From assembly GCA_029817715.1 (NCBI GenBank), contig JARUPY010000441.1, forward strand, positions 18,745-82,744: DNA of 64,000 nt, read 5' to 3'. Both the position numbers and the translations under genes were made by a program. Below the pieces are notes generated by a model that saw only the letters and a program-made list of their open reading frames with translations, was not told the origin of the DNA and searched no databases. The stretch comes from Melastoma dodecandrum. Its lineage: Eukaryota > Streptophyta > Magnoliopsida > Myrtales > Melastomataceae. Each line of letters starts with the position of its first letter. The stretch's first letter is position 1. Of the stretch, positions 18,233-26,687 are shown in pieces.

Positions 18233-18329
18233 TGCGGATGATGACGCAGGACGCCTACCGTTCGCGGGCGGCGACGCCCGAGCCCGGCGACGTGGCGGTG
18301 TCCTCGGAGATACCCGACCGGTTTGTCGG

Positions 18330-18425
18330 GACGCGGCCGGCAAGCCGCCAAGCCCCAACCCCTACGTCTTCCTCGACCTGCCCTTGTCGCGCATCTTCGG
18401 GGGTCAGACCGTACGGGCTTGGTAG
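18330..18425 (+). pseudogene. remnant of an aldo/keto reductase C-terminus
   Basis: A fragment coding for DAAGKPPSPNPYVFLDLPL, then FGGQTVRAW and a stop. It is clearly related to the C-terminus of the intact reductase at 9019-10131 (DAAGRPPSLNPYFIFDLPL). Nothing of the upstream barrel remains; the 145 bases before it encode an unrelated coding-like fragment (TIYVGNAWPWARSLRMMTQD). A rearrangement scar is the simplest reading. Confidence 0.65.
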
Positions 18426-18530
18426 ATGCGCTGCTCTCGACCAGACATGCGGACGCGTAAAATGCCTGCGGGACGCTGGGACCTTGCCTATCCCGCGACG
18501 CGCCTCCCGAGAGCGCATCGGCTTTCACGC

Positions 18531-18926
18531 CTATGCGGAAAGCCTGAGGATCACCACGGACGATCCGACGATGTGGGCCAGGGTGACCAGGACCGACCCG
18601 GTATGAAGCACGCCGAAGCGCCTGCGATTGCCTACGTCGCTCGCCGTGTTGATGGCCGGCATGAGAACCTGCCGCGCCAGGAGGGCCGTGAAGGCGATGA
18701 GCCCTAGGATGAGGGCGGAAGTCCCATCGAGATTGGCCGTCAGCGCCGCGCCGGCGAGGGCGCACCCTATGACGAAGGCGTAGAAGTGCGGGAAGGCGCG
18801 CCGCAGGAGCGGGCCTGCGGCTTCGGCAGGCAGGGCGCTGAAGAGGAACGAGGCGAAGCCGAACGAGTACAGGAGCATTCCCCCGAACAGGAGGGCTGTC
18901 AGGAGGACGGCCGCTTGGGAGAGCAT
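18531..18926 (-). CDS. DUF4149 membrane protein
   Basis: A 131-residue integral membrane protein with about four hydrophobic helices: AAVLLTALLFGGMLLYSFGF, FYAFVIGCALAGAALTA, ALILGLIAFTALLA, and a C-terminal VLVTLAHIVGSSVVILRLS. The segment FGFASFLFSALPAEAAGPLLRRAFPHFYAF is the DUF4149 signature. The start MLSQAAVLL opens the first helix; the earlier frame lacks membrane character. Function unknown. Confidence 0.75.
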   Translation of the reverse strand: MLSQAAVLLTALLFGGMLLYSFGFASFLFSALPAEAAGPLLRRAFPHFYAFVIGCALAGAALTANLDGTSALILGLIAFTALLARQVLMPAINTASDVGNRRRFGVLHTGSVLVTLAHIVGSSVVILRLSA

Positions 18927-19296
18927 CGTTCCAGACCTCTTATTCAAGGATCGCCCTTGCGGACGGGATTGGTTTCGCTCGGCTCGACCAGGTCGCGTGT
19001 CGGTGGTGGCGCACGAGGGCGTTTCGGGGACGACCCTATGCGTCATCGGTCGTTGGCGACACTCGTTGGCCCCGCGTCATTCGCGCCCCGGCCCGCCTGG
19101 GAGCGCCCCGCCGACAGCAGGCGCCCTGGAACGTTGCGTCGCGCGACTCCGAGGGTAACGCGTAACGGGTCACGCCATGCGCTACGCGTTACGGCTTCGA
19201 GTTGAGGGCCCGAGGCCAATGGCTGGGTGGCGTCTTCCTCGTACGCCTGCCATGCCCGGGCCTACCGCGGACATCGGGCGGTCGCTTGCGCTATGG
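18927..19296. other. intergenic region with one inverted repeat
   Basis: Between the divergent DUF4149 and cobalamin-binding-like genes. Apart from the inverted repeat at 19155-19192 I see no gene or known RNA; a cobalamin riboswitch core is not recognisable. Confidence 0.4.
19155..19192. repeat. inverted repeat GTAACGCGTA / TACGCGTTAC
   Basis: Ten-base perfect arms separated by 18 bases, about 105 bases before the start of the cobalamin-binding-like gene. Each arm is itself near-palindromic around ACGCGT. It could be two operator half-sites or a hairpin. Confidence 0.5.
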
Positions 19297-19780
19297 ATGG
19301 GCATGCGTCGCTTCCCGCCTGAACGGATCGTCTGCCTGACCGAGGAAACGGTCGAGACCCTGTACCTGCTGGGAGAGCAGGACCGGATCGTCGGCGTTTC
19401 CGGCTACGCCGTCCGTCCGCCCCAGATGCGTCGCGAGAAGCCCCGGGTGTCGGCCTTCACAAGCGCCGAGATCCCCAAGATCCTGGCACTCGCGCCGGAC
19501 TTGGTCCTGGCCTTCTCGGACATGCAGGCCGGCATCGTCGCCGACCTCGCCCGGGCCGGGGTCGCGGTCCACCTCTTCAACCAGCGGGACGTGGCCGGCA
19601 TCCTCGCCATGATCCGGACGGTGGGCGCCCTCGTGGACGCAAAAGACCGCGCGGAGGCGCTGGCCCGCGGCTACGAGGAACGGCTGGTGACGGTCGCCGG
19701 ACAATCGCACGGACGCCCGCGGCCCCGTGTGTACTTCGAGGAATGGGACGAGCCGCTGATCTCCGGCATCGGATGGGTAT

Positions 19781-19811
<31 letters not shown>

Positions 19812-20127
19812 CGTATTCCCCGAACTCGCCCGGCAGCCGGCCGCCAAGGACCGCATCGTCACGCCGGAGGCGGTGTTGGCCTCACGGTCGGAAGTCATCC
19901 TGGCGTCTTGGTGCGGGAAGAAGGTAGTGCCGTCCCGCATCGCGTCGCGGCCCGGCTGGTCGTCGATGCCGGCGGTCGCGGAGGGACGGATCGTCGAGAT
20001 AAAATCGCCGCTCATCCTCCAGCCTGGGCCGGCTGCACTCACCGATGGGCTCGACGCCATTCTGCGTGCCTTTGCCGCCCCGATGAATCGTCCGACTGCG
20101 CCGATCTCAGTTCAAAGCCATACGTAA
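19297..20127 (+). CDS. cobalamin-binding (BtuF-like) helical-backbone metal receptor
   Basis: A 276-residue class III (helical backbone) substrate-binding protein: RIVCLTEETVETLYLLG, GVSGYAVRPPQMR, PKILALAPDLVLAFSDMQ, YFEEWDEPLISGIGWVSEL and GRIVEIKSPLILQPGPAALTDGL. The family includes BtuF-like and iron-siderophore-binding proteins. No signal peptide is present and no permease or ATPase is adjacent. It may therefore be a cytoplasmic orphan of the 'cobalamin-binding protein' type frequent in alphaproteobacteria. ATG at 19297 or 19303 are both possible. Confidence 0.75.
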
Positions 20128-20133
20128 GGAATG

Positions 20134-20159
20134 GGCCATGACATGCTGATGTCATGGCC
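20134..20159. repeat. perfect 11-bp hairpin after the BtuF-like gene
   Basis: GGCCATGACAT-GCTG-ATGTCATGGCC: 11-bp perfect arms with a 4-base loop, seven bases after the stop codon. There is no U-tract, so it may protect the 3' end or act as a weak terminator. Confidence 0.6.
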
Positions 20160-20484
20160 GCCGCTCTTAGGGCCGCTTCGCATTCGGAGCGGACTTCGCC
20201 TTCGGACATCGGAATCCGAAGGGTGGAAGGTCCGCAACGAGGCACATTCAGACGAAGGCCTAGGCCGCAACAAAGGTCTGCTTCTTCGTTTTGAAAGCTG
20301 GAAGCGGGCGGGCCGGTTTCGGCCATTGTTTCACCGGCGCCAGGAGCCTTCAGAATGTCTCCAAAGGGTGGGAAGCAGCTTGGCTGCTTTCGGTCGCAAG
20401 ACGTTCTAAAGCGGACCTAGGATGAATCGCCGTCTCCGGATGGACGGTCCAACCCATCTCAGGGTCGAAGTTCGTTAAAGCCGG
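20160..20484. other. intergenic region with a long imperfect stem-loop
   Basis: Bases 20190-20235 can fold into a long stem (CGGACTTCGCC... against ...AAGGTCCG, with an inner perfect CTTCGGA/TCCGAAG). No gene is recognised in the rest of this stretch. Confidence 0.4.
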
Positions 20485-21183
20485 ATGCCGTTTTCATCAG
20501 AGGCGATGCGACCGACGCGAAAGTGCGTTGCCTTGGGAGACAGAGTGATTCACGATCGCAAAGCCCCAATCACGCGACGTCTCGTGCTGGTCCGGCATGG
20601 CCAGAGCGTAGCCAACCGATCCGGTCTGTTCACGGGATTGCTGGACTCGCCCTTGACCGAGCAGGGTCGGATAGAAGCCGTGGCAGCCGGGCGGCGTTTG
20701 GCCGAGCGCAGCTGGCGCTTTTCCGATGCCTTCACCTCGACGCTGACGCGGGCCGTCGTGAGCGGCCGGCTTATCCTCGATACGCTCGGGCAACCCGGAT
20801 TAATCCCTCAACGCTTCGCCGCGCTCGACGAGCGAGACTACGGCGACCTCAGCGGGCTCGACAAGACCGCCGCCGATGCGCGCTGGGGGGCGGAGCGGAT
20901 CGAGACCTGGCGGCGCTCCTACGCCGAGGCGCCGCCGAACGGTGAGAGCCTGCGCGATACCGTCGCCCGCATCGTGCCATGCTACCTCCGATCCATCCTA
21001 CCGGCGGTCATGGGCGGGGACGTGCTCGTCGTCGCCCACGGTAATTGCCTGCGGGCGCTCGTTATGGCGCTCGACGACCTCAGCCCGGCGGAGGTCGAGC
21101 AACTCGAACTCGCGACGGGCTCCGTCAGGATCTATGAGTTTGCTGCGGACACGACGATCGAGGCCCGCTGGATCGACGGTTGA
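20485..21183 (+). CDS. histidine phosphatase family protein (phosphoglycerate mutase-like)
   Basis: A 232-residue RHG phosphatase: LVLVRHGQSVANRSGLFTGLLDSPLTEQG at residues 33-61 with nucleophile His38, the Glu of ALDERDYGDLSGL, and the second His in VVAHGNCLRALVM. Layout and length match 2,3-bisphosphoglycerate-dependent phosphoglycerate mutase (GpmA-like). The usual final SxR/NxP contacts are less clear, so a broader phosphatase role is possible. It lies just before the YeiH-type transporter. A GTG near 20545 (VIHDRKAP) is an alternative start. Confidence 0.82.
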   Translation: MPFSSEAMRPTRKCVALGDRVIHDRKAPITRRLVLVRHGQSVANRSGLFTGLLDSPLTEQGRIEAVAAGRRLAERSWRFSDAFTSTLTRAVVSGRLILDTLGQPGLIPQRFAALDERDYGDLSGLDKTAADARWGAERIETWRRSYAEAPPNGESLRDTVARIVPCYLRSILPAVMGGDVLVVAHGNCLRALVMALDDLSPAEVEQLELATGSVRIYEFAADTTIEARWIDG

Positions 21184-21330
21184 ATCCGCCTGTAGGCCCC
21201 CAAGAATGGGTCGCCTCACGCTTCGAAGGGATCCCCATTTGATCTAATTAAGTGATTGGAATTATCTAAACATTCTGTTGGAGTGAATGAAAGGGACATG
21301 GGATTCTCCGGCATCACGTCGGAGCCACCC

Positions 21331-22428
21331 ATGTCAGCGCCCAGACTTTTCTCCCATCCTCGGTCGATGCATGCCCTGGCCGGCACGAGAGCCATCCTTC
21401 CAGGACTGGGCCTCTGCGTGGCAGTTACCGCCGCAGCGGTCGGCTTCGAAGCCGTCGAGACGCACCTGTTCGGTCGCGCTTGGCTCGAAGCCCTGGTGCT
21501 GGCGATCCTCCTCGGGAGCGCGATCCGCACCGCCTGGAACCCGGGGCGGCGTTTTTTCCCCGGTATCGCTTTCGGCGCTAAGACCGTCCTGGAGATCGCC
21601 GTCGTCCTGCTCGGAGCCTCGCTCAGCATCGCGACCCTGCTCGCCGCCGGCCCGGGCCTGCTCTTTGGCATCGCGGGCGTCGTCGTGGTCGCGATCCTGT
21701 CGAGCTACGGCATCGGCCGGGCGCTCGGACTGCATTCGCGCATGGCGATCCTCGTCGCCTGCGGCAACTCGATCTGCGGCAACTCGGCGATCGCCGCCAC
21801 CGCCCCGGTGATCGGCGCCGACGGCGAGGACGTCGCCGCCTCCATCGCCTTCACCGCGGTGCTGGGCGTGCTGGTGGTGCTCGGCCTGCCGCTGCTGGTT
21901 CCGCTGCTCGGCCTGTCACCGATGCAGTACGGCGTGCTGGCGGGCCTGACCGTCTACGCCGTGCCGCAGGTGCTGGCCGCGACTGCGCCGGTGGCCGCTC
22001 TCAGCGTTCAGGTCGGCACCCTGGTCAAGCTCGTGCGGGTACTCATGCTGGGCCCGGTGGTGCTCGTCCTCTCGCTCGGGGCGAGCCGGCTGCGCGAGGA
22101 GACCGACGAGGCCGCCCCCGGCGTCACAACCGGCGACCGCCCGGCCCCCGGCGGCCTCGCGATCCACCGCCTGGTGCCGTGGTTCATCCTCGCCTTCCTG
22201 GCGCTCGCGGGACTCCGCTCGGCCGGGCTGATCCCGCAAGTCGCGCTCGCGCCGATGTCGGAGACCGCCAACGTGCTGACCGTAGTCTCGATGGCGGCAC
22301 TCGGCCTCGGGGTCGACGTGCGCAGCGTCGCCAAGGCCGGGGCGCGGGTGACCCTCGCTGTGGTCGCCTCGCTCCTTGCCCTCGGCGCCGTCAGCCTCGG
22401 CCTGATCCATGTGCTCGGCCTCGTCTGA
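21331..22428 (+). CDS. yeiH: YeiH/UPF0324-family putative sulfate exporter
   Basis: A roughly 365-residue membrane protein with about ten hydrophobic helices; AILLGSAIRTAW, KTVLEIAVVLLGASLS, VACGNSICGNSAIAATAPVIGA and VYAVPQVLAATAP are family hallmarks. UPF0324 proteins are thought to export sulfate or sulfonate-derived anions, for example with taurine or sulfite dissimilation. The ATG at 21331 has GGAG six bases upstream; ATG 21298 is an alternative. It sits at the head of a sulfite oxidation cluster and eight bases before the cyclase gene. Confidence 0.85.
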   Translation: MSAPRLFSHPRSMHALAGTRAILPGLGLCVAVTAAAVGFEAVETHLFGRAWLEALVLAILLGSAIRTAWNPGRRFFPGIAFGAKTVLEIAVVLLGASLSIATLLAAGPGLLFGIAGVVVVAILSSYGIGRALGLHSRMAILVACGNSICGNSAIAATAPVIGADGEDVAASIAFTAVLGVLVVLGLPLLVPLLGLSPMQYGVLAGLTVYAVPQVLAATAPVAALSVQVGTLVKLVRVLMLGPVVLVLSLGASRLREETDEAAPGVTTGDRPAPGGLAIHRLVPWFILAFLALAGLRSAGLIPQVALAPMSETANVLTVVSMAALGLGVDVRSVAKAGARVTLAVVASLLALGAVSLGLIHVLGLV

Positions 22429-22436
22429 TCCACGCT

Positions 22437-23669
22437 ATGGCATCGATCCGACCCCTTGATGGAAGAATTGCCGTGACACGTTCGTCCCAATCTTCATCCG
22501 AGGCAGTCGCGCAGGCGACGGGATGGTTGATGGGGCCGGGTCGCGAAGCGGTGGACGCGGCAGCCCTTCTCGATGGGTTCAGTGCGTGCCTCTCGGGGCT
22601 TGGCCTGCCGCTGGCCCGCGCCACCACCCACGCGCCGACGCTGCATCCGTCCTACCGGTGGGTGATGCGCGTCTGGCATCCAGGAACGTCGAGCCTAGCC
22701 CTGCGTCGCCGCCACGGCATCGAGGGCACGCCGACCTTCCACGGCAACACCGTCGAGCACGTGGTCGAGACGCGGACCCCACTCCAATGCCGTCTCGACG
22801 GGGATGGGCCGCTGCCGTTTCCCGTGCTTGGCGAGCTTCGCAACGAGGGTCTGACCGACTACCTCATCGCGCCGCTGCATGCCGCGCGTGGACGCATGGG
22901 TGCCGCCTCCTGGGCCACGGCGAGACCGGGCGGCTTCACGCCGATCGAGATCGAGACGTTGCTAGCGCTGGTCGAGCCGTTCTCGCTGCTGTTCGAAATC
23001 AAGGCGCTCGACGACATGCTTGGCGCGGTCCTGAGCGCCTATGTCGGGCGCGACCCGGCGCGGCAAATCCTGGCCGGCACAGTGCGGCGCGGCGACGTAC
23101 GCCTCATGCGGGCCGCGATGATGCTGACCGATCTGCGCGGGTTCGGTGAACTGTCCGACCGGCAAAGCCCCGACCATGTCGTGGCCGCCCTCAACCGGAT
23201 GTTCGATGCCATCGTGCCGGCCGTCGAGGCGGAAGGCGGCGAGGTGCTAAAGTATATTGGTGACGGGCTGCTGGCCGTGTTCGATGCCGATCGCGACGAG
23301 GCCGAGGCGCGCCGTGCCGCCTTGCGTGCCGCCGAGGCCGCACTCGATGCGCTTGCGACCCTGCGCGACGGTGACAGGGCTGCCTTTGAGGTCGGCGTCG
23401 CACTTCATGTTGGGGGGGTCGCCTACGGCAATATCGGCGGCGGCGACCGGGTCGACTTCACGGCGATCGGCCGCGATCTCAACGTGCTCGCTCGCGTCGA
23501 GCGCCTGTGCAAGACCTACGACACGCCGCTGATCGCCACCGACACCTTCCTCCACGGCCTGGCGCATGCCCTCGAACCGCTCGGCATTGTCGCCCTTCGC
23601 GGTTTCGCCGAGCGTTACGCCTTGTTCGGGTGTCGCAGGACCGCGCCTGTCGAAGCACCGGCGGTCTGA
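22437..23669 (+). CDS. class III adenylate/guanylate cyclase
   Basis: A 410-residue protein. Residues about 1-215 form an uncharacterised sensor-like region (VMRVWHPG, FHGNTVEHVVETRTPLQC). Residues about 230-400 form the nucleotide cyclase catalytic domain with metal Asp in LTDLRGFGELSD and YIGDGLLAVF, and VGVALHVGGVAYGNIGGGDRVDFTAIGRDLNVLAR. It would make cAMP or cGMP. The gene starts eight bases after yeiH, so the two are probably co-transcribed, linking a second messenger to the sulfur cluster. The same N-terminal arrangement is common in Hyphomicrobiales cyclases. Confidence 0.85.
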   Translation: MASIRPLDGRIAVTRSSQSSSEAVAQATGWLMGPGREAVDAAALLDGFSACLSGLGLPLARATTHAPTLHPSYRWVMRVWHPGTSSLALRRRHGIEGTPTFHGNTVEHVVETRTPLQCRLDGDGPLPFPVLGELRNEGLTDYLIAPLHAARGRMGAASWATARPGGFTPIEIETLLALVEPFSLLFEIKALDDMLGAVLSAYVGRDPARQILAGTVRRGDVRLMRAAMMLTDLRGFGELSDRQSPDHVVAALNRMFDAIVPAVEAEGGEVLKYIGDGLLAVFDADRDEAEARRAALRAAEAALDALATLRDGDRAAFEVGVALHVGGVAYGNIGGGDRVDFTAIGRDLNVLARVERLCKTYDTPLIATDTFLHGLAHALEPLGIVALRGFAERYALFGCRRTAPVEAPAV

Positions 23670-23763
23670 CGTCGAGACGATATCTGGCACCACCGGCGCG
23701 GAGATCCAAAATTCTCAAATCATCGCATTGGGAGATCGTTCGCATCGCGAAAGACCGTTGGTG

Positions 23764-23791
23764 GGAATTAAACGCATCCCGTAGCATCTCC
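23764..23791 (+). promoter_or_regulatory. ECF-type promoter P1 (GGAAT-N15-GCATCTCC)
   Basis: GGAAT at 23764-23768, 15 bases, GCATCTCC at 23784-23791, about 75 bases upstream of the sulfite dehydrogenase gene. One of four copies with identical spacing in this cluster. Confidence 0.65.
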
Positions 23792-23865
23792 CTAGTCGCA
23801 AGGAATCGCCACGGGTCCGGTGCCCTCGAACGCATCGACGCCGACGAACTTTGAAGGGAGAGACG

Positions 23866-25089
23866 ATGCACGGATTGGAAAGACCGACGAACCGCCGCCT
23901 CCTGTTGGGCGGGCTCGGGCTCGGCAGCCTTGCCGCCGCGATGCCGGCCTGGGCCGCGGGCTCGGTGAAGCTGCCGCTACCCGGCGGCCCGGATGTGCGG
24001 GATCTCACGACGGCCTTTCCCGGCAAGGGCGAGATGATCCTCCAGCGTACCCATCCGCCGCTGCTGGAGACGCCGTTTGCGGTGTTCGACCAGGGTGTAT
24101 TCACCCCCAACGACCGCTTCTACGTGCGTTGGCACTGGGCCTCGATCCCTACCGAAGTCGATGCCCCGAGCTTCCGCCTCAAGATCCACGGCCATGTCGA
24201 GAAGGAACTCTCCCTCTCGCTCGACGAGATCGCCCGCCTGCCGCAGTTCGAGATCGCCGCGGTCAACCAGTGCTCGGGCAACTCGCGCGGTCTGTTCGAG
24301 CCGCGTGTCTCCGGCGCGCAATGGGCTAACGGTGCCATGGGTAACGCGCTCTGGACCGGCGTGCGGCTCAAGGACGTGCTCGACCGGGCCGGCGTGAAGG
24401 CTGGCGCCGTGCAGGTGCGTTTCAATGGCCTCGACGAGCCTGTGGTCGCCGACGCGCCTGACTTTAAGAAGTCTCTGGATCTCGATCACGCCCGCGATGG
24501 CGAGGTGATGATTGCCTACGCGATGAACGGCGAGCAGCTGCCACTGCTCAACGGCTTCCCGCTCCGGCTCGTCGTGCCAGGCTGGTACTCGACCTACTGG
24601 GTCAAGATGCTGTCCGACATCGAGGTGCTGGACAAGCTGACGAGCAGTACTGGATGAAGACCGCCTACCGCATCCCCGACGTCCCGGGCGCCAACATCAA
24701 ACCCGGCCAGGCCGGCTTCAAGACGGTGCCGATCAACCGGATGGTGCCGCGCTCGTTCTTCACCAACGTGACCGACGGCGCCAAGGTGGCGGCCGGAACG
24801 CCGGTGGCCATCCGCGGTATCGCCTTCGGCGGCGATTGTGGGGTGAAGGCGGTGGACTTCTCCGGAGACGGCGGGGCGACGTGGTTTCCCGGCGCAACTC
24901 GGCAAGGACGAGGGCCCCTACAGCTTCCGCCGCTTCGAGGGCAGCCTTCCGGCACTCGCAGCCGGCAGCCACACCATCAAGGTCCGCTGCACCAACACCA
25001 AGGGCGTGGCGCAGGGCATGGACCGGGTCTGGAACGCCAACGGGTTCATGCAGAACGGCGTCGAGACCGTGTCCTTCCAGGTCGCTTGA
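23866..25089 (+). pseudogene. Tat-exported sulfite dehydrogenase (SorA/SorT-like molybdoenzyme), frameshifted
   Basis: A molybdopterin oxidoreductase of the sulfite oxidase family, predicted to oxidise sulfite to sulfate in the periplasm. The Tat signal [12 protein letters not shown] at residues 9-20, the Mo-ligand Cys136 in [35 protein letters not shown] and the C-terminal dimerisation domain ending NGVETVSFQVA are all there. Two frame changes break it, near 24638 ([13 protein letters not shown] is split) and near 24893 (AQLGKDEGPYSF). The order molybdoenzyme then cytochrome c matches SorT/SorU of Sinorhizobium. Promoter P1 lies upstream. Confidence 0.85.
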
Positions 25090-25100
25090 GGAGAACAGCC

Positions 25101-25439
25101 ATGAACCTGATCCATCCAGCGGTCCTGATCGCCGCGCTCGGCATGTCCCCTCTGGTAGCGCTCGCGGCGCCTGCACCCGAGCCGATGCGCTTCACCTCGC
25201 AATCCATCGAGATGCCGACCTCCGACCGGGTCTTCCCGGACGCCCCCGGGGCGGAGGCGGTCAATAACAACTGCCTCGCCTGCCACTCGGCCGGGATGGT
25301 GCTGACCCAACCCAAACTGTCGAAGGCGCAGTGGACCGAGACCGTCAACAAGATGGTCCACATCTACAAGGCGCCGGTCGATCAGGCGGACATGCAGGCC
25401 ATCGTCGACTACCTCGCCGCGATGAAGCCGAAGCCCTGA
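25101..25439 (+). CDS. mono-haem cytochrome c, partner of the sulfite dehydrogenase
   Basis: A 112-residue periplasmic protein with a signal peptide (MNLIHPAVLIAALGMSPLVALA), one haem-binding CLACH at residues 58-62, and a C-terminal helix (DMQAIVDYLAAMK) as in small class I cytochromes. It begins 11 bases after the molybdoenzyme, so co-translation is likely. It should accept electrons from molybdopterin during sulfite oxidation (SorB/SorU role). A ribosome-binding GAGGAG precedes the ATG. Confidence 0.87.
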   Translation: MNLIHPAVLIAALGMSPLVALAAPAPEPMRFTSQSIEMPTSDRVFPDAPGAEAVNNNCLACHSAGMVLTQPKLSKAQWTETVNKMVHIYKAPVDQADMQAIVDYLAAMKPKP

Positions 25440-25449
25440 ACCCCCGAAT

Positions 25450-25484
25450 CCCGAGGCCGCCGTGCTTTTTTCGCCGGCCTCGGG
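25450..25484 (+). terminator. hairpin terminator after the cytochrome gene
   Basis: CCCGAGGCCG pairs with CGGCCTCGGG (10 bp). The loop holds TTTTTT rather than a tract after the stem. The last base of the stem is the first base of the -35 of promoter P2. Confidence 0.5.
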
Positions 25485-25511
25485 GAATAGACCGCCCTCG
25501 CTGGCATCTCC
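25484..25511 (+). promoter_or_regulatory. ECF-type promoter P2 (GGAAT-N15-GCATCTCC)
   Basis: Second copy of the shared motif, 114 bases before the YVTN propeller gene; -35 overlaps the terminator stem. Confidence 0.65.
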
Positions 25512-25624
25512 TTGAGGCGGTGCACGGCCTGACCGGTCCCGCACGACGCAATCCGATTTCGAACCCGCCCGCACGGCCGGCCCCAGGCCGCCGAACGAGC
25601 GCGCATGCCCGAGAGACACGTTTC

Positions 25625-26608
25625 ATGACCCATGTCCGTTCCAGCCTGCGCGCCCTCCTCGCCGGAGCTGCCTTGCTCCTCGCCCAGGGCCAGCCCGGAT
25701 CCGCCGCCGGTTTCGACGGCGCGATCAAGAACAACGCGCTGGCCCTGAACGCTGCCGGCACAGTCGCCGCGGTGTCGAACAGCGAGGAGAGCGCCGTCAT
25801 CGTCTACGATGTCGCCAAGGGCACGGTGCTGCGCCGCCTCGAAGGTTTCGTGACGCCGCGCAATATCGTGTTCGCACCGGACGGCGCACGCTTCTACGTC
25901 TCAGACAGCGGCACCGGCCGCATCACCGCCTATGAGACCGCAACGGGCAAGGAAGCCGCGATGATCGCGGCCGGGCCCGGCGCGTTCGGGACGGTGCTGT
26001 CCGGCGATGGGTCCAGGCTCTACGTCAACAACGAGGCGGCGAGCACGGTGAGCGTGTTCGACACCCGGACCGGGCTGGCTCAGGCGGTGGTGACGGGCTT
26101 CAGTCAGCCGCGCCAGGGGGTGCGGCTCGCGCCCGACGGCAAGACGCTGTTCGTGACCAACTTCCTCGGCGACAAGATTACCCTCGTCGATACGGCAAGC
26201 CACAAGATCACCGGCGAGATCACCGGCTTCGACAAGCTTCGGGCGATCTCGATCACCAAGGACGGCAAGACGCTGTTCGCCGCCAATAGCGGGCGCGACA
26301 CCGTCGGCGTGGTCGATCTGACCGCGGGGAAGGTGGTCGCCGAGGTGCCGGTGGGCCAGGACCCCTACGGCGCGGCGCTGACGCCGGACGGTAAGTTCGT
26401 CTATTCGGGCAACCTCAAGGACAACACGCTGTCGGTGATCGACACCGCCACCCGCAAGGTCGTGGCGACCGTCACCGGCCTGAACGAGCCGCGGCAGGCG
26501 ATCGTGTTCTCGGCCGACAACACCAAAGCCTACGCGCTCAACCGGGATCTCAGCGTCGCGGTGATCGATCGCGCGAAGAACGCGGTGGTTTCGACGATGA
26601 AGCCGTGA
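25625..26608 (+). CDS. secreted YVTN beta-propeller protein
   Basis: A 327-residue periplasmic protein: signal peptide MTHVRSSLRALLAGAALLLAQG, then about seven 40-residue propeller blades of the pattern VFAPDGARFYVSDSGTGRITAYETATGKE and LAPDGKTLFVTNFLGDKITLVDTAS. No catalytic residues are known for such YVTN proteins; they usually serve as scaffold or electron-chain accessory proteins. Under its own P2 promoter, followed by the second molybdoenzyme gene. Confidence 0.83.
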   Translation: MTHVRSSLRALLAGAALLLAQGQPGSAAGFDGAIKNNALALNAAGTVAAVSNSEESAVIVYDVAKGTVLRRLEGFVTPRNIVFAPDGARFYVSDSGTGRITAYETATGKEAAMIAAGPGAFGTVLSGDGSRLYVNNEAASTVSVFDTRTGLAQAVVTGFSQPRQGVRLAPDGKTLFVTNFLGDKITLVDTASHKITGEITGFDKLRAISITKDGKTLFAANSGRDTVGVVDLTAGKVVAEVPVGQDPYGAALTPDGKFVYSGNLKDNTLSVIDTATRKVVATVTGLNEPRQAIVFSADNTKAYALNRDLSVAVIDRAKNAVVSTMKP

Positions 26609-26687
26609 AGCGTCGCGCGTCGGGTGCCTACTCGGCTCCCGGCGCGTTCCCGGTGTCGACCCGTCACGAACGCAGGACAAAGACCCC

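Noticed and set aside
17932..18765. A 277-residue extension upstream of the phasin-like protein
   Set aside because: The Met at 18177 gives the same start as the 63669 copy; the extension is Arg/Pro-rich shadow.
21256..21300. Possible GGAAT-type ECF promoter before yeiH
   Set aside because: GGAAT is present at 21258 but the base 15 positions later is TTGG, not GCAT, so it was not counted as a fifth copy.
24654..25439. A single protein joining the molybdoenzyme C-terminus to the cytochrome c
   Set aside because: It arises only because the molybdoenzyme frame is shifted; the cytochrome has its own ATG, ribosome-binding site and signal peptide.
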